A stretch of 38,692 nucleotides of DNA from Planctomycetaceae bacterium. GTDB taxonomy: Bacteria; Planctomycetota; Planctomycetia; Planctomycetales; Planctomycetaceae. The stretch spans positions 1 through 38,692 of the forward strand of contig JANQRQ010000239.1 in the NCBI GenBank assembly GCA_028284485.1, written 5' to 3'. Under the pieces are notes generated by a model, which saw only the letters and a program-made list of their open reading frames with translations, had not been told where the DNA came from and ran no database searches. The translations under genes were made by a program, and so were the position numbers. Every line of letters starts with the position of its first letter. Positions within the stretch are counted from its first letter, which is position 1. Positions 16,370 through 24,945 of this stretch are shown here, in pieces.

Positions 16370-17815
16370 TTAAAAATCGACGGCGACTCGTGTGCCCAAA
16401 GTGACGTAGTCGCCGGAGGTGAATCTGCCCACTGGAAAATGATCGGAGATGTCGCCGTAAATGCAGTTGAACTGAACTCGAGAGCGCGGAGTCCAGTACC
16501 AGTTCAACCCAAAGGCAAGACTACTGCCGTCACCACCAAGAATATTGTCGTCGGAGAGATCCGCTCTTGACCAACGGACGGCAATTTGCCACGCCCCCAT
16601 GCGATCCCAGTCGTTGCATTCATTTGGGCAGCGCCGTTTGACTCGCCCGATGATGCCCCTTTTTCGATTCCAGGGTTGATAATGATCCGTCAGAAAGTAC
16701 GAGAGATAGACATAACCACCCTGAAAATGAAGATTGCTTCCATACATCGGATCGCGGTCAAGCCACAAATTCATATACTCACAGACCACCTGCCAGGGTC
16801 CCCGATTCAGAACGCTTTCGACACCAAAGACTGAATAGACATTGGCCCCGTCAATAATGCCCGTATCGAGCCATTGCATGTTCGTTCTGGCTTCCGGTTC
16901 GGTTCGGAATTGAGCCTCATTCTTCGCAGCACCCGGCGCCGGATTACCGTCCGGTACGGCTAATCCCGATGCAAGTGCAAGATGCAAGTATTTGCTTTCA
17001 TCATTGCCATTCCAGAAAGTTCGCGCCAACCGGCCAGCCGCTTCTAATTGCCAATGGTCACTGCTGTACAGTCCGTCGGACTGAATTTCTCGCAAGTTGA
17101 CGACGCCATACCGCCAATTCCACGATTCATCTTGAGAAACGCCGTAAGCCAAAAATCCAAATCGCCGGTTGTTTCGATTGAATGCCTGAACGATAAACGG
17201 CCTTTCCATAAAGACGTTGAAGTTACTGCTATTGAGGTGATCCAGGCCGTAGGGTCGCTTTTGGTTTCCGAACAGTAACTCGCCGAAGAACGGTAAGTCG
17301 TCCCACCCCACGTAAAGGTCACGAAACTGCGGCTGAGATGCCTCCGATAGCTCGAAGTCTAATTTGTAAAGCGTCTCGTATGGCAGTTCTCCCTCGGCAG
17401 CAAATCGGGCGCGCCGAAGTTCGAGCCGGTCTTGCGGCGAGATTGTCGGATCTCCCGACTCAAACGCATTGATGCCGGGATCACTGTCGGGAAATGCCCA
17501 CACATCAACGTGAATCCGGCCTTGAAACTCGATTGCGGTCTCTTCGCCTTGGCTGACCGGGTCTTTCTTTTGCAGCCATCCCTGGTTAGTCATCGATTTC
17601 AGCCAGCGGTTTTCTTCTTCCACCGTGGTGACCCGGTCGCTGAGTTCCTCGACAATTGCACGCAGCGAATCATCCTCGGCCGTCACGGTCGGCAGCGGGG
17701 GAATCTGATCTTCCGAGTAGGGGAGAGGCGGCTCTGCAACTGCACGCGGAATCGCGCAGGCAATCGCAACTGCTGCGATGCAAAGCCTCCAGAGATCGAT
17801 CGCCAGTTGCCGCAT
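16370..17815 (-). CDS. OprO/OprP-type (phosphate/anion-selective) porin
   Basis: 481 residues: signal peptide (MRQLAIDLWRLCIAAVAIAC, cleavage near AVA/EP), a Pro/acidic linker, a short coiled coil (about residues 50-75, 'LRAIVEELSDRVTTVEEENR') and then a 16-strand-type beta-barrel with 'EFQGRIHVDVW', 'ELRRARFAAEGELPYETLYK' and 'GNQKRPYGLDHLNSSNFNVF', typical of the porin O/P family; the C-terminus ends 'VTLGTRVAVDF' with terminal Phe as outer-membrane barrels do. Members transport phosphate, pyrophosphate or other anions. Beside sulfatases an anionic sulfated-sugar or sulfate role is plausible but unproven. It converges with sulfatase 2. Confidence 0.9.
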   Translation of the reverse strand: MRQLAIDLWRLCIAAVAIACAIPRAVAEPPLPYSEDQIPPLPTVTAEDDSLRAIVEELSDRVTTVEEENRWLKSMTNQGWLQKKDPVSQGEETAIEFQGRIHVDVWAFPDSDPGINAFESGDPTISPQDRLELRRARFAAEGELPYETLYKLDFELSEASQPQFRDLYVGWDDLPFFGELLFGNQKRPYGLDHLNSSNFNVFMERPFIVQAFNRNNRRFGFLAYGVSQDESWNWRYGVVNLREIQSDGLYSSDHWQLEAAGRLARTFWNGNDESKYLHLALASGLAVPDGNPAPGAAKNEAQFRTEPEARTNMQWLDTGIIDGANVYSVFGVESVLNRGPWQVVCEYMNLWLDRDPMYGSNLHFQGGYVYLSYFLTDHYQPWNRKRGIIGRVKRRCPNECNDWDRMGAWQIAVRWSRADLSDDNILGGDGSSLAFGLNWYWTPRSRVQFNCIYGDISDHFPVGRFTSGDYVTLGTRVAVDF

Positions 17816-18665
17816 AGGACCAAACGATGAAACAGCTTTGGAAAACCAGGCCCTCGTCAGGGCGCACGGTAAGCGCCTGCCGTAACGAGATCAGGCTCGT
17901 CAGCGACCCAGACACATCAGAATAATCGTCACAATCGGCAATTTCTCTGCAGTTTATCTGAATTATCATGCTAAGTTGTACAGCCGAACGAAACGCAGCC
18001 TCAGGCCCGTTGCGGGCAGGCCCCCGGACGCAATCAATTCCATAACCATAGGTGTAATAAAACCTTACAGATCCAATCTTTTCGCCGCGTGCTGACAATA
18101 AACGACGGTAGTCGCGAAACACTTTGTCAAAGTAGGCAATTCGGACTTTTGACCGAGTCCTGAACCAACTGACGAAGATTCGCGTCGGGGGGTGCCGGTC
18201 AGCCCCAGGCGTGAATCGGTCTTTCGATTGCGTCATTCTCCACTTCTGCTCGATTCCGGACAGATCAAGCCGCTCGGCCCGAATAAGGTGGCCGGACCAG
18301 GTGCTTCTCCCACATTGCTGGCGACGATGTGTCTGCCGTCAAATCTGAAGACTGACGGAGAACCACCCTTTGGTCAGCCCTCTCAAGGAATTCCGGTGAA
18401 ATCGACAATTCGCTACTTTTCTTCTGTGTAAACTGTAAGTCTGCGTACGCTCGCGAGTCATAGTAATTGGCTCGTTTGATAACGCCGCATTAGAGCGGTT
18501 TACTTTTTCTCGTGGGCGTTTCTGGCTCGTGGGAGCCGGCAATCATAAAACAAAACGCGATTGCCGCGGCCACAAGTCAGCGTGATACGTTGTAGAGATC
18601 GCCAGCGATGTCGGACGTGCCCTGAAATCCACAGTGAGCATGGCGTGCCAGTGAACGAAACCAGC
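17816..18665. other. Long intergenic region without a recognisable gene
   Basis: About 850 bp upstream of both the OprP-like porin (minus) and the first ECF sigma gene (plus), so it must carry divergent promoters. Open frames here (for example 17670-18236 minus) do not resemble known proteins and overlap the porin. A GGTGTAAT half-match to the 18-bp motif is at 18051-18058. Confidence 0.5.
18041..18058 (-). promoter_or_regulatory. Weak third match to the 18-bp motif upstream of the OprP-like porin
   Basis: 12 of 18 bases match ATTAGACTTTGGTGTAAT, with the last eight (GGTGTAAT) exact, in the same orientation relative to its gene as the two perfect copies. About 230 bp upstream of the porin ATG. 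Suggestive only. Confidence 0.3.
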
Positions 18666-19292
18666 ATGGTCGCAATTCGTGACGCACTGGAATCGGTTTG
18701 CGCACCGAGACCCGGGGAGAGAGTTCTGTCGACGGACTGCCGGGACGATTTCTTACAGAAACTACGACAGCGCGATCGGGCCGCCTTCGAACAACTAGTC
18801 GCTCGAGAAGCAGAACAAATCACGCGTTTAGCAACCAGACTCGTGGGATGGCCCCATGATGTCGACGACGTCGTTCAAGAGGTCTTTTTGTCGGCCTGGA
18901 AATCGCTTCCACGGTTTCATGGCCAATGCCCTGTCGAAATCTGGTTACGACGGATCACAATCAACCGTTGTCGAAGTTGGCATCGATCGAAACGAGTTTG
19001 GAACGAACTGCGACGAAAGATGTTTCAATTCTCGACCGCGGTGGAAACAGACCTTTCGCACGAAGATCAATCGGACGACCACAATTCACAAATCATGCGT
19101 GCTGCCATTCAACAACTTCGGCAGCGCGATCGCGAACTGATCGTATTGCATTACCTGGAAGGATTACCGATTCATGAAATCGCTGATGCATTGAACGTCC
19201 GCCGGAATGCCATAGAAGTTCGCCTGCATCGTGCGCGGGCGCGGCTACGGGCGATCGTATCGATGGAGAATTCTGATCACACCGAAGCGTAA
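18666..19292 (+). CDS. ECF-type RNA polymerase sigma factor (locus A)
   Basis: 208 residues from the ATG at 18666; the frame opens at a TTG at 18561 and a GTG at 18651 is also possible. Region 2: 'DRAAFEQLVAREAEQITRLA', 'DVDDVVQEVFLSAWKSLPRF' and 'IWLRRITINRCRSWHR'. Region 4: 'LRQRDRELIVLHYLEGLPIH', 'EIADALNVRRNAIEVRLHRA'. No extra C-terminal domain. The stop overlaps the next gene's ATG by one base (TAATG), a tight sigma/membrane-partner operon. Confidence 0.93.
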   Translation: MVAIRDALESVCAPRPGERVLSTDCRDDFLQKLRQRDRAAFEQLVAREAEQITRLATRLVGWPHDVDDVVQEVFLSAWKSLPRFHGQCPVEIWLRRITINRCRSWHRSKRVWNELRRKMFQFSTAVETDLSHEDQSDDHNSQIMRAAIQQLRQRDRELIVLHYLEGLPIHEIADALNVRRNAIEVRLHRARARLRAIVSMENSDHTEA

Positions 19293-19888
19293 TGACCATG
19301 AATGAAGAGCAATTCGACAATCTGATCCGCTCGGCCGATGCCGATTTCCAATTCTCCAGTTCAGTGGACTTGCCAGAGAAAGTTTGGGAGAAGAATCGTC
19401 GACGACTTCTAACTCAGACGGCCTCAATCGTGGGAATCGTTTTGCTCGCCGCAACGACTCTGTTCGTTTGGCGATCGGAATCTCCGCAGGAATCATTTGC
19501 GCCGGCTCGCACTCTGGTGGCGAATGTCGGTCACACCGAGAATATTGACCCGGTCCCACGTCCGCCCAAAACAATCGAGGAAAGCGCAACGACTGATCTT
19601 GATCGACAGTTGCTCGACCTCAAACAGCGCATTGCCATGCTGGAACTCTCAGCACGTCATCGCGATGCCAACAGCCGGCTCAGTGACGTCTTTCACGATT
19701 CGTCCGGTGAGTTCGCCGAAATCGAGTCGACCAACGTCGCTGCCGCTGGAATGCTGCACTTGGCACAGCGAACAAAAACGAACAGGTCCAGCACGGCACC
19801 CGTCGCTTTCGAGCGCATCGTGAAATTGTTTCCCGAAACTGACGCGGCTCGTCGAGCACGGCAGTTGCTCAGCGGGATAACCAACTGA
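19292..19888 (+). CDS. Putative anti-sigma-like single-pass membrane protein (locus A)
   Basis: 198 residues: a cytoplasmic N-terminus of about 40 residues, one transmembrane helix ('TASIVGIVLLAATTLFVW', about 41-58), and a periplasmic part with a short coiled coil and a C-terminal TPR-like helix pair ('ERIVKLFPETDAARRARQLL'). No zinc-binding HxxxCxxC motif was seen, so it is not a classical ZAS-type anti-sigma. Role inferred from its start overlapping the ECF sigma stop. Confidence 0.7.
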   Translation: MTMNEEQFDNLIRSADADFQFSSSVDLPEKVWEKNRRRLLTQTASIVGIVLLAATTLFVWRSESPQESFAPARTLVANVGHTENIDPVPRPPKTIEESATTDLDRQLLDLKQRIAMLELSARHRDANSRLSDVFHDSSGEFAEIESTNVAAAGMLHLAQRTKTNRSSTAPVAFERIVKLFPETDAARRARQLLSGITN

Positions 19889-19982
19889 CTTCTCAAGACA
19901 ATCTCGAATTTCCGAACGATCGAATTCCGAAAGCATGCCGACTTTCGTTAATTCGGAAGCAATCAGGTAGAAAGCACTGATC

Positions 19983-20978
19983 ATGAAACAATTCTTGCAG
20001 GTTCACCATCTCGCGACTCGTCGAATAATTCGACCTCTACTCATTACCATATTCGTGCTGGCCGGCGCACAGGTGCCAACGTCTGCACAAGTCAAGGAGT
20101 ACGACTTTTGGCGGATGCCTCCGAGGTGGGTCAAAGGCGACACCCTCAAAATGGAAATTGAGAAACTGAATTGGCAAACGAATATGCTCCAAGGCCGATT
20201 AAGCCTGCTGAGAGATGCGGCTCGAGATTCTCAAAAGCAGTTGGATGAGAACAACCATCTGCAGCAAGTGCTGACGGAGGAATTTGCAAAGATCGGCGCC
20301 ACACCGGAGTTCATCGACAGTGCGCTATCCGAATTGAATCGGCAGCTTTTGGAATTGGAAATGGAATTGGCAGGTAAGGAAGCCCTCCGCACAGCATTGG
20401 AGGAAGCCGTGGCAGCCACACAGAAAGTAGCCGCCGAGCGAGCCGCCAAAGACGAAATCGCCCTGCTTTTGGAAGAGGTCAAAGAAAACCGAGCAAAGGC
20501 TCTCGAGCGTGTCGAGTTTCTGCTCGAGAACGATCCAGGAGTAGTGAATCGAAGTGAACTGCAATTGAAGGTAGAGAATCTTCAGCTCGAACTCAAGGAA
20601 GCGAAAATACGTTCACTCGAACGGCGCGAGGATTTGCAAAGTCGCACAAATGGGCAATTGCGCGAACTCATCACACGTTTGAGCGACACGAACATCGAAA
20701 TCGACGTGGCGCTTGTCCAAGTCGAGTTCATCAAAAATAAACTGGCTCAACTTCAAGTCGCTCGACAGCGCACGCAACAGTATCGGGAATTGCAGTCGCA
20801 GCTCGATCGAGCCCATGACCGGGTCGGCAATCACGAGGCGACAATCGATGAGGTAAGATTCGAGATTGATCAAAACGCGTTGTTGAAATCCGCGCTGGAG
20901 AATGCGCTCCAACAAATGGAAGAAGCCGTGAAAAAACGCGAAGAGCAAAAGAAACAAGAGCGTTCCACGAAAAATTGA
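19983..20978 (+). CDS. Secreted coiled-coil protein of unknown function (locus A)
   Basis: 331 residues. N-terminal signal peptide ('RRIIRPLLITIFVLAGAQVP', cleavage near TSA/QV) and then almost continuous heptad-rich coiled coil from about residue 55 to the end, very rich in Glu, Leu, Gln and Lys ('LNRQLLELEMELAGKEALRT'). C-terminus is basic/acidic (KKREEQKKQERS). No catalytic motif. It follows the sigma/membrane protein pair by 94 bp and is presumably part of the same envelope-related locus. Confidence 0.75.
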   Translation: MKQFLQVHHLATRRIIRPLLITIFVLAGAQVPTSAQVKEYDFWRMPPRWVKGDTLKMEIEKLNWQTNMLQGRLSLLRDAARDSQKQLDENNHLQQVLTEEFAKIGATPEFIDSALSELNRQLLELEMELAGKEALRTALEEAVAATQKVAAERAAKDEIALLLEEVKENRAKALERVEFLLENDPGVVNRSELQLKVENLQLELKEAKIRSLERREDLQSRTNGQLRELITRLSDTNIEIDVALVQVEFIKNKLAQLQVARQRTQQYRELQSQLDRAHDRVGNHEATIDEVRFEIDQNALLKSALENALQQMEEAVKKREEQKKQERSTKN

Positions 20979-20979
20979 A

Positions 20980-20999
20980 TTCCCGCCTACGTGGGAATG
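20980..20999. repeat. Dispersed ATTCCC/GGGAAT hairpin directly after the coiled-coil gene
   Basis: ATTCCC-GCCTACGT-GGGAAT followed by GACGAATT; overlaps the last base region of the upstream stop and may act as transcript end. Related to the copy at 4612-4633; a decayed relative (attcccacctgcgccgcaat) is at about 26645-26664. Confidence 0.65.
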
Positions 21000-21042
21000 A
21001 CGAATTGGTTCGGCTTCGCATCATAGCGCCGTTTACCGTACT

Positions 21043-22269
21043 TCATCGCGACGAAGCTTGCGCAACGCCGTCATCAATCAGCTGCTGGATCTCCTGATCA
21101 CTGCAACCGAGTTCCGCCAAAACCTCGCACGTGTGTTCGCCAAGTTCTGGTGCGGCATTGGGCTGCCGCTTCTGATAACCCTCGATGTTGATTGGACTAC
21201 TAATCGTCCGAACCTCGCCGAATCGTTCGTGCTGCAGTGGCACGACAATGTCATTGGCGGCTTTCTGCGGATCATCGGCCGCTTCCGGATACGTCGGCAA
21301 AATCGCGTATGGGATATCGAATTCCGCCAGACGAGTTTGCCAATAATCGATGGGGTGCTCTAAAAAGGCCTTGTCGATGAGATGAATCAACGTCGCCATA
21401 TTTTCAACACGCTGATTCAATTCCGCAAATCGTTCGTCGGTAATGAATTCTTCTCGACCGATCGCACGGCAGAACGGCTGCCAATCCTTGTCTGCATCCA
21501 CGATTGAAAGCTTGAGTACTCGATCGTCTGCCGTTCTGTAGTGGATATACGTAAAATTGTAGGATTGATCACGCGGCTGCCGGTCGTTGAATTTGGCATC
21601 GCACAATTGAGCCTGCAGCATGGTGGCATTCGCCCAAGCCCCGTTGGCCAGCAGCGACGAACTCACTTTGCATCCGCGTCCCGTTTTTTCGCGCTGATAA
21701 AGCGCCGTCATAATTCCTGCGAAAAGCGCCGTACCACTGGCGTGATCGCCCGATCCAAAGGGAAACGGACCAAGCCAGCCGTCTACGGGAAAAACCTGTG
21801 ACTCGATCGCCGAGCGGGCCCAGTAGCAAACGGAATCGTAACCGGGCTTGTCACACTCCCCACCCTCCTCGCCGTAAGCGGTCGCCAATCCGTAGATCAG
21901 CCGCGGATGGTCGGCATTGAGATCCGCGTAGGTCAATTTTCGCCGCGCAAGGGCTGCTGGACGCAGATTGGTCACGAACACATCCGCCGCCGAAACCAGC
22001 TTCCGCAGGATTGCATATCCCGAATCGGTTTTGAAATCGAGAGCAACACTCCTCTTGAGGCGGTTATCGATTTGAAATGTATATGGCAACTCGGAGGCCG
22101 GCATGCCTGGCAACTGATGATAATGGCGATTCAAATCACCCGTACCGGGGGGTTCCACCTTTATCACCTGCGCACCGAAATCCGCCATAGCGGCGCAAGC
22201 GGACGGCGCGAACACCATGGTGGCCACTTCGACAACTCGGATGTCACTGAGAAGTCTCGATTCCGACAT
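21043..22269 (-). CDS. CaiB/BaiF family (class III) CoA-transferase
   Basis: 408 residues from the ATG at 22269, chosen because it starts just before the conserved 'LLSDIRVVEVATMVFAPSAC' region; an upstream in-frame start (22302) would overlap the transporter gene more. Family motifs: 'GAQVIKVEPPGTGD', 'NNRLKRSVALD'-like 'IDNRLKRSVALDFKT', 'DVFVTNLRP', and 'FGSGDHASGTALFAGIMTAL' with the likely catalytic D175. These enzymes move CoA between carboxylic acids via an aspartyl-CoA intermediate. It overlaps the end of the MFS gene by 26 bp, so the two are co-translated: transporter imports an organic acid, transferase activates it (inference). Confidence 0.93.
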   Translation of the reverse strand: MSESRLLSDIRVVEVATMVFAPSACAAMADFGAQVIKVEPPGTGDLNRHYHQLPGMPASELPYTFQIDNRLKRSVALDFKTDSGYAILRKLVSAADVFVTNLRPAALARRKLTYADLNADHPRLIYGLATAYGEEGGECDKPGYDSVCYWARSAIESQVFPVDGWLGPFPFGSGDHASGTALFAGIMTALYQREKTGRGCKVSSSLLANGAWANATMLQAQLCDAKFNDRQPRDQSYNFTYIHYRTADDRVLKLSIVDADKDWQPFCRAIGREEFITDERFAELNQRVENMATLIHLIDKAFLEHPIDYWQTRLAEFDIPYAILPTYPEAADDPQKAANDIVVPLQHERFGEVRTISSPINIEGYQKRQPNAAPELGEHTCEVLAELGCSDQEIQQLIDDGVAQASSR

Positions 22270-23728
22270 GTTCCCGTTCCCATTCCTCAAGTCGCGCGAC
22301 ACTTTCGCGGTACGGCTTTAACCCCAACGCGAATGCAACAATCGCCGCCGCATGAGCACCCACACCAACGATGATAATCGAATATCCTATCAAGGACTCA
22401 TCGCGAAAAACGTAATCAGTACACCAGGCAACAGCCGACGGTCCAATGCCCAGCCCAATGAGATTCACGGCAAAAAAGTACAACGCAGTGGCCTGTCCCC
22501 GCATTGCGTTCGGAACAATGTTCATGATGGCAGCGGCTGCCGACCCTATCGGAAACGTCACGAAAAAGTACGAGGCCGCCATTAGCGCCCAGCACAACCA
22601 TTCATTGGCGACCAGTGGATATGTCAATCCGAACGGTATCCACAGGATCGACGCAATCAAGCCGACGCGCATTGTTGAGTCGGAGTGACCTCGGCGCAAT
22701 AGACTGTCGGTTAACCAGCCTCCTAGAAGGATTCCCAAACCTCCCACAAAAATGACGTGGCTGCCAAAACAGACTCCGATTCGCCCAGCTCCCCAGCCGT
22801 GCGTTCGCTCCATGAACGCGGGCGCCCAAGCACCGACTCCATAGCTGGAAAACGCGAGCCACGAGAATCCGATGTGGTGGCACAACACGGTCATACGGTT
22901 CTTTCCCAAATAGGCAAGGACGACTTTGTAGGGAAGCCGCTCAACAACCTTTTGTCCTTGGTCATCGGTCGAGTAGCGCGCACCGCGCCGCTCCGGCTCA
23001 CGAATCGTCAACAACAGCACCAAAGGCGGTATGCCCGCCACGCCAACAATCAAAAACACAATCTGCCAAGGGAAAACAGTCCCCACAATGGGCATACTTA
23101 TCGGCCCTCGCTTGGCCGCCCATTCAGTGACTGTTCCGCCAATGAGTACCGCCAAACCGGCTCCCAAAAAGATGCCGTAGGAATACAAACTGAGCGCTCG
23201 GCCCCGTTTTTCCTTCGGAAAATAATCGGCGATAATCGAATAGGCCGACGGCCCCAACGTTGCTTCGCCAACGCCGACACCGACCCGCAAACACAAGAAA
23301 TGCCAGTACTGTTTGGCCAAGCCACAACCAGCTGTCATCATCGTCCAAACGAGTAGCCCCGCACCGATCAGCGACTTGCGATTCACTCGGTCCGCCAGCC
23401 GACCCATGGGAAAGCCGAACAGCGTATAAAAAAGCGCAAAGCTGAATCCCATCAGGTAACTCATCTGCGTGTCGGAGATCTCCAGATCCCGCTTAATGGG
23501 CGTGACAAGCAGATTCAGAATCATGCGATCCATGAAATTAAAGACATAGATCACCATGAGCACGGCCACGACATACCATGCGTAGGCCGGGGCGGGATAC
23601 GGTGCTTCACCGACAGATTCCGGACTTGATTCCCCCGGATCGATCGAGGCAGATGAGGGATCGCGGTCGTCGGCTGGGTGATTCGATTGGGTCACGGCAC
23701 TTAGTTCGGAATAACTTGCGAAGAACAC
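22244..23728 (-). CDS. MFS transporter (spinster/organic-acid type)
   Basis: 494 residues; GTG start at 23728, with GTG at 23695 (before VTQSNH) an alternative. After a hydrophilic N-terminus of about 45 residues there are 12 predicted membrane segments. The family loop motif 'GFPMGRLADRVNRKSLIGAG' between TM2 and TM3, 'RVGVGVGEATLGPSAYSIIA' and 'FPKEKRGRALSLYSYGI' place it with spinster-like MFS proteins. Last gene before, and overlapping, the CoA-transferase; the substrate is probably a carboxylate. Divergent from the ECF locus B. Confidence 0.92.
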   Translation of the reverse strand: MFFASYSELSAVTQSNHPADDRDPSSASIDPGESSPESVGEAPYPAPAYAWYVVAVLMVIYVFNFMDRMILNLLVTPIKRDLEISDTQMSYLMGFSFALFYTLFGFPMGRLADRVNRKSLIGAGLLVWTMMTAGCGLAKQYWHFLCLRVGVGVGEATLGPSAYSIIADYFPKEKRGRALSLYSYGIFLGAGLAVLIGGTVTEWAAKRGPISMPIVGTVFPWQIVFLIVGVAGIPPLVLLLTIREPERRGARYSTDDQGQKVVERLPYKVVLAYLGKNRMTVLCHHIGFSWLAFSSYGVGAWAPAFMERTHGWGAGRIGVCFGSHVIFVGGLGILLGGWLTDSLLRRGHSDSTMRVGLIASILWIPFGLTYPLVANEWLCWALMAASYFFVTFPIGSAAAAIMNIVPNAMRGQATALYFFAVNLIGLGIGPSAVAWCTDYVFRDESLIGYSIIIVGVGAHAAAIVAFALGLKPYRESVARLEEWEREHVGIETSQ

Positions 23729-23866
23729 CCCGAAAGCAAAAGCTTCGATTGCAATCGCGATGACTGGCGTGCATCACGCGGATCGTGGCGTGAAACTGTT
23801 CGTACACTCAACTTGGTCCAGATCTTAATGCCGAAACCCTGGTTTCTTACATCTTTTCTAAAAAAG

Positions 23867-23897
23867 TGTGCAAAAAACCGATCGCCGTGTTGTCTAC
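23867..23897 (+). promoter_or_regulatory. Possible ECF-type promoter of locus B
   Basis: TGTGCAA (23867-23873) and GTCTAC (23892-23897) separated by 18 bp, about 30 bp before the sigma ATG, in an A/T-rich context. The arrangement looks like an autoregulated ECF promoter, but the spacing and boxes are judged by eye only. Confidence 0.3.
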
Positions 23898-23928
23898 ATT
23901 TTAGAGAAACCAAGCCTCGGAACTTTTC

Positions 23929-24417
23929 ATGGCGCCTTCGGCTGAACAGATTGCATCGCTGGTCGAAAGACACACCGTACCGCTCGCACTGTGGATCGGC
24001 AGACGGTGTCGTTCGCCCGAAGACATCGTGCAGGAAGCCTTTTGCCGCTTGGCGGCACTTGACCGGTTGCCGGACCATCCCGTCGCCTGGCTTTATCGCG
24101 TTTGTAGGAATTTGGCCGAAACCGAACGACTGACGAGCCAACGCCGCCGCTCGCGCGAACAGCGCGTCGCTGCAACCGAACAAGTGGAAGCCGATCCCTC
24201 GGACCGCATGGCAACCAATGAGGCCCTGCAAGCCGTCGTACAACTTGAAGATCGCCTGCGAGAGGTCTTGACTGCCCGCATTTGGGGGCAGCTGACTTTT
24301 GAAGAGATCGCTGACTTATGTGAAATCTCCACTGCAACGGCATCGCGGCGTCATCGCGATGCCCTCATTCAGTTACGCAAAATGTTGAGTGTCCCATGTC
24401 CGACTTCGAATCCATAA
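23929..24417 (+). CDS. Short ECF-type RNA polymerase sigma factor (locus B)
   Basis: 162 residues. Region 2 with 'CRSPEDIVQEAFCRLAALDR' and 'HPVAWLYRVCRNLAETERLT'; region 4 with 'LEDRLREVLTARIWGQLTFE' and 'EIADLCEISTATASRRHRDA'. No clear Shine-Dalgarno before the ATG. The end overlaps the next gene by 22 bp. Same gene order as locus A, although the sequences are clearly different. Confidence 0.92.
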   Translation: MAPSAEQIASLVERHTVPLALWIGRRCRSPEDIVQEAFCRLAALDRLPDHPVAWLYRVCRNLAETERLTSQRRRSREQRVAATEQVEADPSDRMATNEALQAVVQLEDRLREVLTARIWGQLTFEEIADLCEISTATASRRHRDALIQLRKMLSVPCPTSNP

Positions 24418-24896
24418 ACGATTTGGAACTTCAAGAGCTGGAACAACGATTGGTCCACCTCGAGTTGCCCCCATCAGACAGGCAGCGCCAGCAGTTGATG
24501 TACTCGTGCGGCCAAGCCGCCGGGCGGACGGAATTACGCCGACAAGTTCGCACACTGGCGACTGTCGCGGCAACTTTGGCCTGCGTTTCGATCGGGCTGA
24601 CTAGCTATGTCGCGTTGTCGCACGTCAACTCTCAGGAAACGGGGCGTTTGTTGATTGTGAATGAGGGTGACTCAAATCGAGCGACGGACCACCACGATTC
24701 TACGGCGGATCACAATCAACGCGATGTCGACATTCTTGGGAGACGGATGTTAACCGCCAGTTCAAACTTCGAACAGTTGCGAGCATTCGATGAGCGTCAG
24801 CGGACGACAGCGCAGAACTTCGATGGGAACGATGAAACTTACCAACACGTACTAACGGTGACGGGTCATTCCGGTCTGCAAGAGTTTTGGGATTAA
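24396..24896 (+). CDS. Single-pass membrane protein, candidate anti-sigma partner (locus B)
   Basis: 166 residues: N-terminal cytoplasmic part of about 48 residues, one membrane helix ('TLATVAATLACVSIGLTSYV', about 49-68), then a hydrophilic periplasmic tail. No recognised domain. Its start lies inside the sigma gene (22-bp overlap), so translation is coupled; function inferred from this position. Confidence 0.7.
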   Translation: MSDFESINDLELQELEQRLVHLELPPSDRQRQQLMYSCGQAAGRTELRRQVRTLATVAATLACVSIGLTSYVALSHVNSQETGRLLIVNEGDSNRATDHHDSTADHNQRDVDILGRRMLTASSNFEQLRAFDERQRTTAQNFDGNDETYQHVLTVTGHSGLQEFWD

Positions 24897-24945
24897 ATCG
24901 TTCGATGACATACATAACCAAACCCCATGGGGAGGCCATAGGAAC

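Noticed and set aside
17670..18236. 188-codon minus-strand frame upstream of the OprP-like porin
   Set aside because: Overlaps the porin signal peptide in another frame and has no recognisable composition or motif.
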